Source: Isotricha intestinalis (lineage: Eukaryota; Ciliophora; Litostomatea; Vestibuliferida; Isotrichidae). From it: DNA of 48,325 nucleotides. The first letter of the stretch is position 1. Each line of letters starts with the position of its first letter. A program made the position numbers and the translations under genes. Of this stretch, positions 21,289 through 32,913 are shown one piece after another. The notes beneath the pieces were generated by a model, which had not been told where the DNA came from, ran no database searches, and saw nothing but the letters and a program-made list of their open reading frames with translations. The stretch covers positions 1 through 48,325 of the forward strand of contig JAJJLU010000424.1 of assembly GCA_023807065.1 (NCBI GenBank), written 5' to 3'.

Positions 21289-22407
21289 TTAAATCACAAA
21301 TTCTTTATTATTATCAAATTGCCATAACCATTTTGAAAAAACTTTTTCATTTAATTCAACTTTATGAATATCTTCAATTAACATTTGTGAAAAATCATCC
21401 ATTTCTTTTTGGTCATCTTCAGTAACAAAAATATTATTTTTTTTATTTAATTTTCTATCATTATAATTAGAATAATCAATTTTCATTAAATATAATCCTT
21501 CAGCAGGTGCTTTAGCAATATCAATTTTATTAGAAAGAAAAGAATTTTGTAAAAAAGTAATATCTTTACTTTCTCTCATTATTTCAACAACCATTCCTAT
21601 CATTTTTCTAATTTGATTATATAAAAAACTTTGTCCTTTTATTTTAAATTTTAAACATTCAAATTCATCAAAAGTTATTATATCATCACATTTCATTTCA
21701 TAAATATGTCTTTGACTACTCATATTACTAAAACCAACTTTTTTAGTATAATTATGATATTTTTTAGTTCCTAAAAATTCACTACAAATTTTTTTACATT
21801 TATCTAATAATTCTTTATTTAATTTAAATTTATAATTTCCAATAAATTTATCCATTTCAACATTTTCTTTTTTTTCTTCTCTTGGTTCCAAACAAAAAGT
21901 AGGAAGAATATAATGATATTCTCTATTATTATTATTATCTTTTGAATCAAATCTATCACTAACTTCAATAAATCTGAAAATTTTAATATCTTTAGGAAGT
22001 AAATTATTAATTTTATTTTTCATATCATTTTCATTTAAATTTGGATATTTATGTAATTTAACACTAACAACATTCATTACAGCAGATACTCCTTTATCTG
22101 TTCTTGATGCTCTCATCCAATTTATTTTTTGAATAGATCCATAATTACATTCTGAAATAAAACCTCCTTTATATAAACAACGTTCTAATTCTTCTTCTAC
22201 TGTTTTTACTCCTGGATTTTTTTGATTTCCACTGTAATTGTGACCACTGTATCCATGAATTATTGCGTATTTTCTTTTTGGAAGTTTTATTTTTGATTTT
22301 TTTTCTTTTTCATTATTTGTTGTTTCGTTTTTCTCTGAATTTTCTATTTTTTCTTCTTCTTTTTTTTCATCTGGCTTTTTTTCTTTTTCTTCAATTGTTT
22401 TTTCCAT
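21289..22407 (-). CDS. tRNA pseudouridine synthase, TruA/PUS1 family
   Basis: A 372-residue protein. Residues 1-40 are a Lys/Glu-rich tail. The catalytic domain starts at about 44 (KRKYAIIHGYSGHNYSGNQ) and holds the family motif MRASRTDKGVSA at 98-109, in which Asp104 is the catalytic nucleophile. Further family features are LPKDIKIFRF, REYHYILPT, FLGTKKYHNYTK and the C-terminal FLYNQIRKMIGMVVEI. The long insertion after the RTDKG motif and the SNGQ-free N-terminus fit eukaryotic PUS1/PUS2 more than bacterial TruA. The enzyme isomerises uridines in tRNAs, and possibly in snRNA or mRNA. The nuclear or mitochondrial site cannot be read from sequence, although the basic N-terminus is compatible with nuclear import. 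Confidence 0.93.
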   Translation of the reverse strand: MEKTIEEKEKKPDEKKEEEKIENSEKNETTNNEKEKKSKIKLPKRKYAIIHGYSGHNYSGNQKNPGVKTVEEELERCLYKGGFISECNYGSIQKINWMRASRTDKGVSAVMNVVSVKLHKYPNLNENDMKNKINNLLPKDIKIFRFIEVSDRFDSKDNNNNREYHYILPTFCLEPREEKKENVEMDKFIGNYKFKLNKELLDKCKKICSEFLGTKKYHNYTKKVGFSNMSSQRHIYEMKCDDIITFDEFECLKFKIKGQSFLYNQIRKMIGMVVEIMRESKDITFLQNSFLSNKIDIAKAPAEGLYLMKIDYSNYNDRKLNKKNNIFVTEDDQKEMDDFSQMLIEDIHKVELNEKVFSKWLWQFDNNKEFVI

Positions 22408-23937
22408 TTTTATAAAATATAAATAAAACTTTGGTTTAATTTTAAATAAATAATTGTTTATGATAATGTCTATATTTTAATTTAAATTATTAAATTAAAT
22501 TTCTTTTTACATATAAAACATTCCATTATTTTATCTCAATTTATTTCATTAAATAATTATTTTCCCTTTTAACATTAATTAAGTTAACTCATTTCAAAAT
22601 TGAAATTTTAAAACATTTTTCATCTGAATAAATCTTTTTAAAATTCCTAATTAATTCTATGAAAAAAAATAATAATACTTATTCATTTAAATAAAATCAT
22701 ATATAATCTATAAAAATGTTATAAGAATGAACAAAGAATATGAAAATATTATATATTTTAAATGTAATGTAAATAAGTTTATACATTAATTAAAGTTAAT
22801 GAATATCTTTCAAATCTATTATCAAATCCAATTAAATTAAATATTTGATTCCAATTAAACAATATATTCAAAAATAATAAATTTGCATTAAGAATTGTAT
22901 GTAAAATAGTGATGTCAAAAAACTTCCAAAACAAACAATAAAGAAAAAAATATAATAATATAATATCTTCAGGAAGTACTGGATTTTAGGTAATTATACT
23001 AATGATATATGCAGTTATGAAATATTAATTGGCAATATTTTACCAATTATAATATAAATTCAAAAACATCTTTTCTTAGACTATTGATAGGTCTTTTCAA
23101 TTAATAAGTATGAATGTTATCTTTCATTTCAATGTAAATAAATACAAACCAGATAATAAAATAGTAAAAAAATATTAAACAAAAATAACAAGATTAATAT
23201 CATTTTATTTGGATGAAAGAAAAAAAAATATAAAAATTAATATATAAATTGATTATACTAAGAAGACAATTGAACTATGAAAAAGCAGATTCAAAGAATT
23301 GTATAAAAATAAATAATGAAAAAATAATGAAAAAATAATGAAAAATTAAAATGTTTCTAATATCCTTAAAAGATATTTTTTCAAGTAAAAATTATGAATA
23401 TCAATACCTATCAAATAAATACTTCTTTATTTGGAGAAATAATTAAATATAGAATTAATAAAGAAGTTCAATTAAAATTTAGTTAATTAAAAATAAAAAA
23501 AACTCCTAAAGCAAGAAATTTTATAAAGAATTTAATGTTATATTTTTCAAGAAATTATTTACCTGAAAAAATTGAAGAAAAATCAGATTTAGTTTATTAA
23601 GTCAAAAGTAAAATTACATTAGTTTGTTTATTCAAAATAAGAATACCTATAACATCAATTTTAAAACTGGTTATGAGAATTTATTTAAATAATTATAAAA
23701 CTATATAAATAATAAAAAACAAGAAGATCTAAATTTTATTTTTTATTTAAATTTAATTTAGAGTATTAAAGAGAATTAGAGAACAATTAAAAATAATACA
23801 AAATGAGAAAATAAGGAAAAAGTTGTTTTTATGAATTTGATAAAAATTAATAATTTAATATTTATCAGTAATTTCAAATAATCAAAAAATTCATTTACAT
23901 AATTTAATTATTTTTTTAAAATAATAAACAATAAAAA
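22408..23937 (+). pseudogene. Long spacer with broken coding-like frames, origin unknown
   Basis: The longest gene-poor stretch of the window, about 1.5 kb upstream of the second TmcB-like gene. On the plus strand several protein-like runs are interrupted by stops or shifted in frame. From about 23113 one reads NVIFHFNVNKYKPDNKIVKKY, stop, TKITRLISFYLDERKKN. From about 23395 one reads MNINTYQINTSLFGEIIKYR and, after a stop, KTPKARNFIKNLMLYFSRNY with PEKIEEKSDLVY. These runs of 20-37 codons exceed the roughly 10 codons expected between stops in such DNA. I cannot name the ancestor. Decayed gene is the best guess; chance is not excluded. Confidence 0.35.
23311..23346. repeat. Short tandem repeat, 11-bp unit
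   Basis: About three head-to-tail copies of the unit AAAAAATAATG lie inside the broken coding-like region. It is the only clear short tandem repeat noticed apart from homopolymers, Asn-codon runs and the telomere. Ends are approximate. Confidence 0.6.
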
Positions 23938-26900
23938 ATGTTTGATGAGGATGAAGGTTTAATAAAAAGGTTAAAGATGGCTAATTTTAATTTGATTTAT
24001 CATTTATTTTACAAAAGTACTCCTCCGTTGAAAGTTGAATTAATATTAGGTATTGTTCAAATATCTCAATTTTTTGCATTTTCACTTTCATCACTAGTAA
24101 ATATAAAAATTATTTTAAAATAAATAGTATAAACAATATTGGGGTAATTCAAAATTAGAATTAATTTTGGCAGAATTTGTAGAATATCTTTCAATTTATA
24201 GTTATGGAATTAGGAATCCAAAATTTTTTGAATTTTTATCAATTTTTACTTTTGTTTCAATTGGAATATTATTTTTATTATTCTTTAGTTTATTAATAGA
24301 TTCTTTTAAAAAAAAACCATTAGATAATAAAAGACTTCAAATGGATATTGTATCTAATATGATGAAAATAATTTATAATTTATTTTATATTCCTTTCGCA
24401 TCTACTATGCTTACATATTTGTTTTGTAATAATCAATTTACCCTTTTTACTTCAGAAAATTTTTGTGGCTCAAGTAAACATTATATTTATTTTTGTTTAT
24501 CTCTTATTTTTTATATAATTCTTTTTTTAATATGCTTAGATTTCATTGCTTTTGGTTTTTCAAAAAATGAAAATATTTCTTGTTCAATAAGTAAATTTGT
24601 TATTAAAAATGGATGTGTTCATTTTTATTTAGCAAGAAATATTATTGTAATCTTATATTTTTTGAACATTAAATATAATATTGGCAATATTTATTTTGGA
24701 ATAGTTTTTCTTTTAAGTTTATATAATACTTATTGTTTTTTTATTGAACATATTTACCAAAACCAACAAAATTTAAATGGTATTTTTTTTTTTTATTGTA
24801 GTTTGATAAATTTTTTTTCTTCTTTTCTCCTTTTTATTGGAGTTTTATTTCGGAAAAACAATTTTAAAGGACTAATATATATATTTGCTTTATTATTTCT
24901 TTTAGCTACTTTATATATTATATTTGAAAAAAAACAAAAAATGAAAATAAATTATGATAATTTAAGTTTTACAAATGACTTAGAAATTTTTAATCAATTA
25001 AGATTAATGTTATTAGCACATGAATCAGTAACAGATAGATCTAATCTTTTTGATTTATTTAGTTATTTTTTTACTAAATTTGATTTTTTACTTTATATTC
25101 ATAACGAAACATCAGAAAATAAAGAACAACATTCAGAACAACAACAATATTTTTTAGTTATGAGATATTTTGATGAAACTTATAAATATTTTTTAAACAG
25201 ATTTCCTCAAAGTGTTCTTTTAAGAATATCGTATTCAATTTTTCAAGCTACTAATTTAAATAGATTCGATAAATCTTATATCATTTTATATGAATTATTG
25301 AGTTGTTCCTATAGTTTAAATCCTTCTCAAGAATTTTTTGTATATAGATTAATGAGAAAGATCGAAGAAAAGAGTTTTAATCATGGAAAAGATAAATTAA
25401 AAGTATCTTTAAAATTTCAATGTAATAAATTAATAGATTTAATATCAAAAGTTTCAATAATTTATATTAGATTTTGGCGTTTTATCTTAAACAGTTCAAA
25501 AAATCAAGATATTAATAATTTAAGTGAATTAGGAGATGAAATACATATTCTTACAAATGACATTAATAAAAAAATAAGTTTATTACAAGAAATAAAATTT
25601 AAATATAATAAAATATTTTTATTATATGGTTATTATGTAAGAGATATATTAAATGATCCAGAATTATCAAATCAATATTTTTCAAATGAAAAAGAAATGG
25701 ATGATATATTTAATGATAATTATTTATTTGATATAAAATCATTAGAATCAACATCAGAAACCCAATTTATAATAGTTTCAGGAAAATTAGATAATTTTGG
25801 AAATATAATAAGAATATCACTTGGAATATGTAATTTATTAGGATATACTTTAGAACAATTACAAAATAAAAATATGAATATTTTATTACCTGATTTTTTA
25901 TCTAAAAAACATGAAAATTTTTTAAAAGAAAAATTCAAAAAAAATCAAATTTTCTATGATTCGAATATTTTACTTAAAAATCATCTTTTTTTTATGAAAT
26001 CAAGTTCAAAATATATTGTACCAATACCAATAGATGTAGGTCCTATTTATGATGAAGATTATAATCTTTTATTATTTGGAAAATTAAATTTTGAAAATGA
26101 ATTAAGAAATCAAAATTTTATAATTAATTATTGTCATATATTAACAAATGAAAAGTTCATAATTCAAAATTACTCTTCTAATTCTCTTCAAATTCTTGAT
26201 ATTTCTTCAAAATCTATTTCAAATAATATTGATATAATGAGTTGGATAAAAGACTTTAATGAATTAATCTTAAAAAAAACAAGCAAAAATAATAACATAA
26301 ATATTAATGAGTTAAAAATAGGAATTTTAAAAAAATTTTTATTAAATGGAAAAAAAAAGGAAATTACATGGAGAAATCAGAAAAAATATTTAATTACATG
26401 TACTGAACTTAAATTTAAAAATCAAGTTGTAGCTTTTTTATTTCATTTTTGTCATGAAAATTTATTAGATACGCAAGTAGCAGAAATAAACAAAAGACAA
26501 ATTTTAAGGGCATTATCATCGACAGTAAATGAAGGAGATATAAATAATAAAAATTCAAATGAATTTCCAAAAATAAATAAAAACTATATTCCAGAAGGAA
26601 AAATAATAGATATAAATTTAGATGAATCCAAATATTTTTTTAAAAATGATAAATTTATAAATCAAAAAAGAGAAAATATTGGAGATTACTTTAATAGGAA
26701 ATTTACTGTATCTCATTCTTATAGAAATTCTATTTCTTCAAATTTTGAAGGTTTAAATATTTTAAATGAAGAATCAAATTCTGATATATCAGATTCAGAA
26801 TATGAATCTGATACTTATTCTGATTCAATAAGTTTAAAAAATTCACTTTCTTCTGGAGAATCAAAACAAAATAATGAAAAAATAATTGATGAAGAAAAAA

Positions 26901-29233
26901 GTTTATCTGAAGATAATATTAATATCGATAAATTATTAACTAAAGTATATAAAGTTAAACTCGATAAAATTATATTCTCAGTATATAATTTTTCTAATAA
27001 TATAATAGAGGATGTTAATTTAGTAAATAAAATAGGAAAAGTTGAAGATATTTTAAAAGGTGAATCAAAAAATGCAAATTTTGTACAACATTCAAATGAA
27101 AAAATATTTCAAATGAAAGGAGCCTTAACACAAGAACAAAAAATTCAAATTGGGAAAAGATACATTATTCCAGAAATAAATAAAATGAATAAAAAAAGAT
27201 TAAACAAAAATATGGATTATATAAATGAAAGGTTAACCCCAAAAATGATAAATAATTCAATATTAATAGGAATAATATGGAATAGTATAATAATGTTTTA
27301 TTTATTTTTAGTTTCTTCTTCTTTGTTTAGTACATGTCAATTTAATAGAAAAACTTTATTATCTTTAACAAAAATAAATCAATATTTAAGTGATTTAATG
27401 GAAAATATATATCAAGGATATTCATTTTCATTTCAAATTGTTTTATTACAACATCAAGGATATATAAATTATGATATTCCAAAAGAAGATTATATTCAAT
27501 TATGTAGAACTAATTTACTTGATATTTATAAAGAATTAATAGATTTATCATATTTATTAAATACTGATGATATTTATATTACTTCAACAACCAAAGAAAA
27601 AATTAATTCTTTTTATATTCATACTTATTTTATAACTGATAGATTAACTATTATTACTTTAAATAATACTATATCAAATTTAATTAGAGAATATGCATAT
27701 TCCATTTATAATCTTGCAAATACTGATAAAAGTGAAATTTCATTTTTAAATATTGATTATTCTTTTATTTTCTTTAATACTGATGTTTTCTCTGGAGATG
27801 AAATAGAAAACTATAGTGAAATTTATAGCAATGAATATAAAAAACAAAAAAAATCTATGAATTCTTCTTTATGGAAGGAATGGGGAAAGCTCACTTTCTT
27901 TATAATAATACTATTTCTATTTAAAATAAAATTATTTATTAATATTGTTCAAGAAAAAGAAAAATATTTTAAATATTTCTTTAAAATTGAATCTGAAACT
28001 ATAAAATCAGCAATTAAAAGATGTGAAAAATTTGTTAATCTTAATAATGAAATAAATTCTAATGTGAAAAATATTGTTTCAACTCCAAAAATAAATATAG
28101 GGAAAGAATCTTCTGATTCAGATTCTGAAAATCAAAATTTAAAAGGTTTTGAATCAAATTATTTGGAAGATAAATATTTTATTAATGTTTTTGAAAAAAA
28201 AAGTCAAATAAAAAAAAATGATTCTGAGATAAGTATTTATGATAAAAAAAATTTAAAAAAAGAAATTGGTATTGATTTAATATTAATTTGTTCTCTTTTA
28301 TCTCTTATATTGAAATTAATAACTTACTTAAATTCACAATATAATAATATAATAAATTATATGGAAATCTATTATCTAATATTATCTCTAAAAATGTCAT
28401 TTTCCAAATTTATTAATTATATAAAGATTATAGTTATATATCAATTTTATTCTTTCACAAATATTGAAATGATAAAAAAAATAATGATAAATGGGGAAGA
28501 ATTACCTAACTTATTCAAAATAAATGGAAATATCAATCAACAAATATCAAATCACATTCAAAAATATGATCTTCCAAAAAAATCAAAAAATAAATATCAA
28601 GCATTAAAAGATGGAAGTTTATGTATTTATTATGAGAATTATATAAGTAATTTTCAAATAGAAATAAAATGTGAAAATTTTGCAAATAATATTTCTAATT
28701 ATGGATTAGATTCAGTTAAAGATTTTATGATTCATTCATTACTTGAATTTAAGGAAGAAATTTCATATTTATTAACATATAGTCTTTCTAAAGGATATAT
28801 ATATAATGAAATTATTTATGGAACAGAAGAATATTTTAAAAGTTTTCCTACTGATGAAAAGATTTATGAAGATTATATGAATCATAATCCATTTAATATT
28901 CTAAATTCTGATAAAATGAAAGATTTTTCAGTTTTATATCAATATATATATTCTCAATCTACCAGTGAATTAATTAAAATTATTAAGAATGATATTATTT
29001 CTTTATTCGATGATTATGATAAATTTATTCAATATTTTGAATTATCTTATTTTATTGTAGTTTTTCTTTTTATTTTTTTATTTCTAATACCTAATTTATA
29101 TTATTGGAATAATGATATTAATAAATCTAGAAGAATGTTAAGAATAATACCAAAAGATGTTTTATTAGAATTATTAACAAACTCTGAAAGTGAAGAAAAT
29201 ATTGAAAAAACAATTAAAAAATTGTTTAAATAA
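23938..29233 (+). CDS. Giant TmcB-like PAS multi-membrane protein (paralog B, 2 exons)
   Basis: Spliced product is 1,754 aa from exons 23938-24096 and 24128-29233. Exon 1 encodes 53 residues, exactly as in paralog A, and aligns with it (VELILGIVQISQFFAFS against AELILSIIEITQILSFT). The second exon has no ATG at its open start, which confirms that the upstream exon is needed. About six N-terminal hydrophobic segments are followed by a helical middle, then a PAS domain from about residue 596 (ICNLLGYTLEQLQNKNMNIL, PDFLSKKHENFL). An Asp/Ser-rich acidic linker (SDISDSEYESDTYSDS) precedes a C-terminal half with four spans and the end motif RIIPKDVLLELL. It belongs to the TmcB/'tiny macrocysts' family, putative PAS-based membrane sensors expanded in ciliates; ligand and partners are unknown. 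Confidence 0.85.
24097..24127 (+). other. Micro-intron of paralog B (31 nt)
   Basis: It begins GTAAAT and ends AAATAG, phase 0, after codon 53. Removal connects SLSSL to YKQYWGNSKLELILAEF in one open frame. If retained, it introduces an in-frame TAA. Position and phase equal those of intron 1 in paralog A. Confidence 0.88.
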
Positions 29234-29842
29234 TATTATATTTATAAATATTAATAAATAATTCTTAAATTTTTAAATGATAAGATTTTATTCAATTATA
29301 TAAAGAAATATATATTGTTTAAATCTTTTAATCAAAAAAACAGTGTAAATATAAATGAGTATATAGAAAAAAATTAAACAAAATCATATTGCCAAAAAAT
29401 TTTTATATTTGTGTCATTAATTTTTTTTTGATGTTTTATTTATGAAAATTACGGAAATGAACTGAATAAATATATATCTTGAACTTAAAAAAAATAAAAT
29501 AAAATTTATGTTAAGATCATTTTTAATTTAATTATAAATAATTTAAAAATATATTTTAAACAAAAAGAAAAATAGACAAAAACTGTAAAAAGGCTTTCAC
29601 TAATTTATTTTTGATATGATTAATCTTTTTCCATTTAAAATGAATATTATAATAGTAGAAAAAATAATTAAATTGTTTTATGATGAATTAATAAATTAAT
29701 CATTTAAACATTTTTAATAGTTAAAAATTTTTGAATATTATTTTTTTCTTATGAATTACTTTTTTTATATAAGTCTTTAAAAATATTAATTCTTTATCTA
29801 TAAATTAAAATGATTATTTGAAATTAAAAAAAATATTTTTAT
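29234..29842. other. Intergenic region between convergent genes
   Basis: About 610 bp of A/T-rich DNA between convergent 3' ends. No reading frame, RNA-like island or repeat seen. Confidence 0.5.
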
Positions 29843-31525
29843 TTAATTAGATGTATTACCTCGAAAAGGATTAAAATAAATAGGATTTTTGTTAAAATTT
29901 AAATTATAAAGTTCCCTTATTCTATTTGTTTTGATTTTAGTATTATGATTGAGAATAGGTTGATTTAAATTAATTTCTGTTTTTATTGGTGCTCTATTAG
30001 TTAATATTTTTAAATAATGTTCATTTCTTATGTGTGGTAATTCTTCAGTATATTTTATTTCAGAAAGAATTTTCCTTCTATTAGAATTAGGATAAGGATT
30101 TAATTCTATATTAAGATTATTTGAATTCTTTGGATTACTCACATATTTTCTTCTTTCAAAATAAGGAATAAATATTGGGTTATTATTGTTAAATGGCTTT
30201 AAAATTATTTTATTTTTATCAAAGTTTTGAAAAGGTTTTTTCATTAAATCATTTTTATTATTTTTTATCTTTATATTATAGACATTCCTTTTTGAAACTT
30301 CAGTCAACTCAACTTTATATTCATCTTGAATTGAATTTCCTTTAGATTTATTAATGCGATTAAAGTAATTCTTGTTTTTTTTAATATTTTGAATATTTGA
30401 ATTAATTGTGAAATTTATCATTTTATCTTTTTTATTTGAGTTATAAATATTCATTTTTTTTCCTTTACTTTTATTTAAAGAATTTCCATTTACAAAATAT
30501 TCATTATATAAATTAGTTTTTTTTTTATTCCTAGAATCTTTGTTATTATTTGGATTATATCCAATATTAATTAATTCATTATAATCTATATTATGATTAT
30601 TATCAGTAGGAGTAATATTTTCATAAGTTGGGTTTGCAGTATAACTTTTTCTTTCTAATTCAATATCATCAAAATCTAAATGAAACCTTTCATTATATAT
30701 TTTTTTTCCAAGTAAATAAAAATTATGATTTTTAATTTGTTGAATTGTAATTCTTTTCATAGGATCAGTGACTAAAATTTTATTCATAATATCTTTACTT
30801 AAATGTGATAAAAAATTAGGATATTCTAATTTACATTGTACAATTTTTTTAAATAGAATATCATTATCATCATCTTCAAAAGGTAAATATCCACATAAAC
30901 AAGCAAATAAAATAATTCCAATAGCCCAAATATCAATTTTAAATCCATCATAACTATTTTTAGAAATCATTTCAGGAGATGCATAACAAGGACTTCCACA
31001 AGGAGTTTTTAAATAATTTTTTCCATCAAAAAAATTAGATAATCCAAAGTCAATAATTTTTAATTTTTTTTCTTTATCTAATAATAAATTTTCAGGTTTT
31101 AAATCTCTATGTGCAATTCCTTTACTATGTATATATTCAATTCCATTTATTAATTGATAAAAAAAATATGCTGTTTCTTCTTCTTTTAATCTTCCATTTT
31201 CTACAATATAATTAAATAATTCTCCTCTTTCATAAAATTCCATTATAATCATATAATATTTATTTGTGTCTAACATTTCATATACTTTAATTACATTTTG
31301 ATGAGATAATTCTTTATATATTTTCATTTCTCTTATTATTCTTTCTAAATCATCTTTTTCTATTATTTTTGATTTATCTAAAAATTTTATTGCTACTTTT
31401 TGATTTGTTATTCTGTTTATTCCAAGTTTTACTTTACTAAATGTTCCACTTCCTATTGTTTGTTTTATTAAGTAATCTCCTATTTTAATGGTTCTTTCTT
31501 CTCCACATGAAGGGTTTGAACTCAT
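29843..31525 (-). CDS. SNF1/AMPK-like Ser/Thr protein kinase (CAMKL group)
   Basis: A 560-residue protein. The kinase domain is at about 15-270: glycine loop GSGTFSKV 25-32, Lys47 (VAIK), HRDLKPEN 139-146, DFGLSNFF 159-166 and the activation segment LKTPCGSPCYASPE 172-185, in which Thr174 is the expected activating phosphosite. The DFGLSN and CGSP-YASPE pair is typical of AMPK/SNF1, MARK and SIK relatives; ciliate genomes hold many such kinases. The remaining roughly 290 residues are Asn/Lys-rich and contain no UBA, KA1 or adenine-sensing domain that I can see, so assignment as the true AMPK alpha subunit is uncertain. The start is an ATG with an A-rich leader; the stop is TAA. Confidence 0.93.
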   Translation of the reverse strand: MSSNPSCGEERTIKIGDYLIKQTIGSGTFSKVKLGINRITNQKVAIKFLDKSKIIEKDDLERIIREMKIYKELSHQNVIKVYEMLDTNKYYMIIMEFYERGELFNYIVENGRLKEEETAYFFYQLINGIEYIHSKGIAHRDLKPENLLLDKEKKLKIIDFGLSNFFDGKNYLKTPCGSPCYASPEMISKNSYDGFKIDIWAIGIILFACLCGYLPFEDDDNDILFKKIVQCKLEYPNFLSHLSKDIMNKILVTDPMKRITIQQIKNHNFYLLGKKIYNERFHLDFDDIELERKSYTANPTYENITPTDNNHNIDYNELINIGYNPNNNKDSRNKKKTNLYNEYFVNGNSLNKSKGKKMNIYNSNKKDKMINFTINSNIQNIKKNKNYFNRINKSKGNSIQDEYKVELTEVSKRNVYNIKIKNNKNDLMKKPFQNFDKNKIILKPFNNNNPIFIPYFERRKYVSNPKNSNNLNIELNPYPNSNRRKILSEIKYTEELPHIRNEHYLKILTNRAPIKTEINLNQPILNHNTKIKTNRIRELYNLNFNKNPIYFNPFRGNTSN

Positions 31526-31978
31526 ATTTTAATTTTTTTAATGAATGTTTTTTATTTTTAAATTAATATTTAATATTTTAATTATTTTTTACAATATATA
31601 TATTAATATTTATTCAATCATTGTTAATTTAATATCAATAAAAATAATAATTTAATTCATAAATAAAATAAAGTAAATTATTCTTTTTTGAAAAATGATA
31701 AATAAATTTTACTAAAAATATAATATAAATTATAAAATTTGTAGATTAAATGTATATGGTATTTATCTTAATTTAGAATAATATTCAAAAAATTAATTAT
31801 TATAATTGTTTTCTTTTAAATAAATTATATTTTTAATTTAGATAAATAGAAAAAGAGTTTTTATCTAAACTATCTTTTATTATTTTTTTATTTTTCATTT
31901 CACAACAAAAAAAATTAATATTTGAAAAATATTTTTTAAATATATATATTATTTTTAAAAAATTTAATTCTATTTAAA
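31526..31978. other. Divergent intergenic region
   Basis: About 450 bp between the 5' ends of the SNF1-like kinase and AMMECR1 genes. It is A/T-rich and presumably carries both promoters; no motif is distinctive. Confidence 0.4.
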
Positions 31979-32602
31979 ATGGAAAATTCAAACGAAAATG
32001 AAAACAAAGAAGAAATATTAGAAGATGAACCAGGATTAAATTTATTATGTAAATTTTCTTTTGATGTGATATTATCATTCCTAGATAAAAAGGAAGAAAT
32101 AAAACCTGAATTTCCTGAAAAATTTAAAAAATATTCATATCCACTTTTTGTAACTTGGTCAAAAGGAAAAGAACATCATTTAAGAGGATGCATAGGTACA
32201 TTTTCTTCAGATAATTTGGAAAAAAATTTAGCAGTATATTCCTTATATGCAGCATTTAAAGATTCAAGATTTCCACCAATAAAATTAGAAGAAGTGAAAG
32301 ATTTAAATTGTGGAATTTCATTATTAGTAAATTTTGAAAAAGTTGAAAATATTTATGATTGGGAAATTGGGAAACATGGTATTCAAATAGAATTTGAAAG
32401 TGATCGTTATTATAGAGGAACTTATTTACCTCAAGTTGCACAAGAACAAGGATGGGATCATAAAAAAACTTTAAAATCTCTTGTTAAGAAAGCTGGTTAT
32501 TATGGAAATTTTGAAGATGTTGAAAATTTAATTTCTTTAAAAAGATATCAATCTATTAAAATTCATATGAGTTATGAAGAATATGAAAAATGCAAAATGT
32601 AA
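31979..32602 (+). CDS. AMMECR1-domain protein
   Basis: A 207-residue protein made almost entirely of one AMMECR1 domain, about 20-200. The hallmark LRGCIGTF sits near residue 67, followed by the conserved FPPI and ISLLVNF segments, HGIQIEF, a GTYLPQVAQEQGWDHKKTL segment and LKRYQSIKIH. The family is found from archaea to humans; human AMMECR1 is linked to Alport-syndrome-region deletions, and its molecular function is unsettled. It has been suggested to act in RNA or redox chemistry because of the invariant Cys. This copy has a short acidic N-terminus and lacks the long disordered N-terminal extension of the mammalian protein. No signal peptide is seen. It is presumably cytosolic or nuclear. 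Confidence 0.96.
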   Translation: MENSNENENKEEILEDEPGLNLLCKFSFDVILSFLDKKEEIKPEFPEKFKKYSYPLFVTWSKGKEHHLRGCIGTFSSDNLEKNLAVYSLYAAFKDSRFPPIKLEEVKDLNCGISLLVNFEKVENIYDWEIGKHGIQIEFESDRYYRGTYLPQVAQEQGWDHKKTLKSLVKKAGYYGNFEDVENLISLKRYQSIKIHMSYEEYEKCKM

Positions 32603-32913
32603 AAATAAATAAGTGATTTATAATATTCAATTGTCTTATTAATCGAAAAAAAATTATAATATATTTAAAAATTTTATTTAGTTAAATTTCTTTTTGGAAC
32701 CAATGCTTAAATTTTTTTTTGTGGTAGATTATTATTTAAAAAATATATTTTGATTTAATCACAAATTAATTATGTTTTATTTTTAAATGAAGATTTATTC
32801 GTTTATCTTTATAAAACAAAAAGTTCTGAGTAAAAATAGTATATGAAACTTTATTTTATATAAAAAAACAAAATAAATTAGAAAATCTAATTTATTATAT
32901 GAGATAAATAATT
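32603..32913. other. Intergenic region between convergent genes
   Basis: About 310 bp of A/T-rich DNA between convergent 3' ends; nothing specific seen. Confidence 0.4.

Noticed and set aside
24128..24169. A TTG at 24167 as start of paralog B
   Set aside because: The frame is open upstream to the intron acceptor, and the exon 1 alignment with paralog A requires the upstream ATG at 23938.
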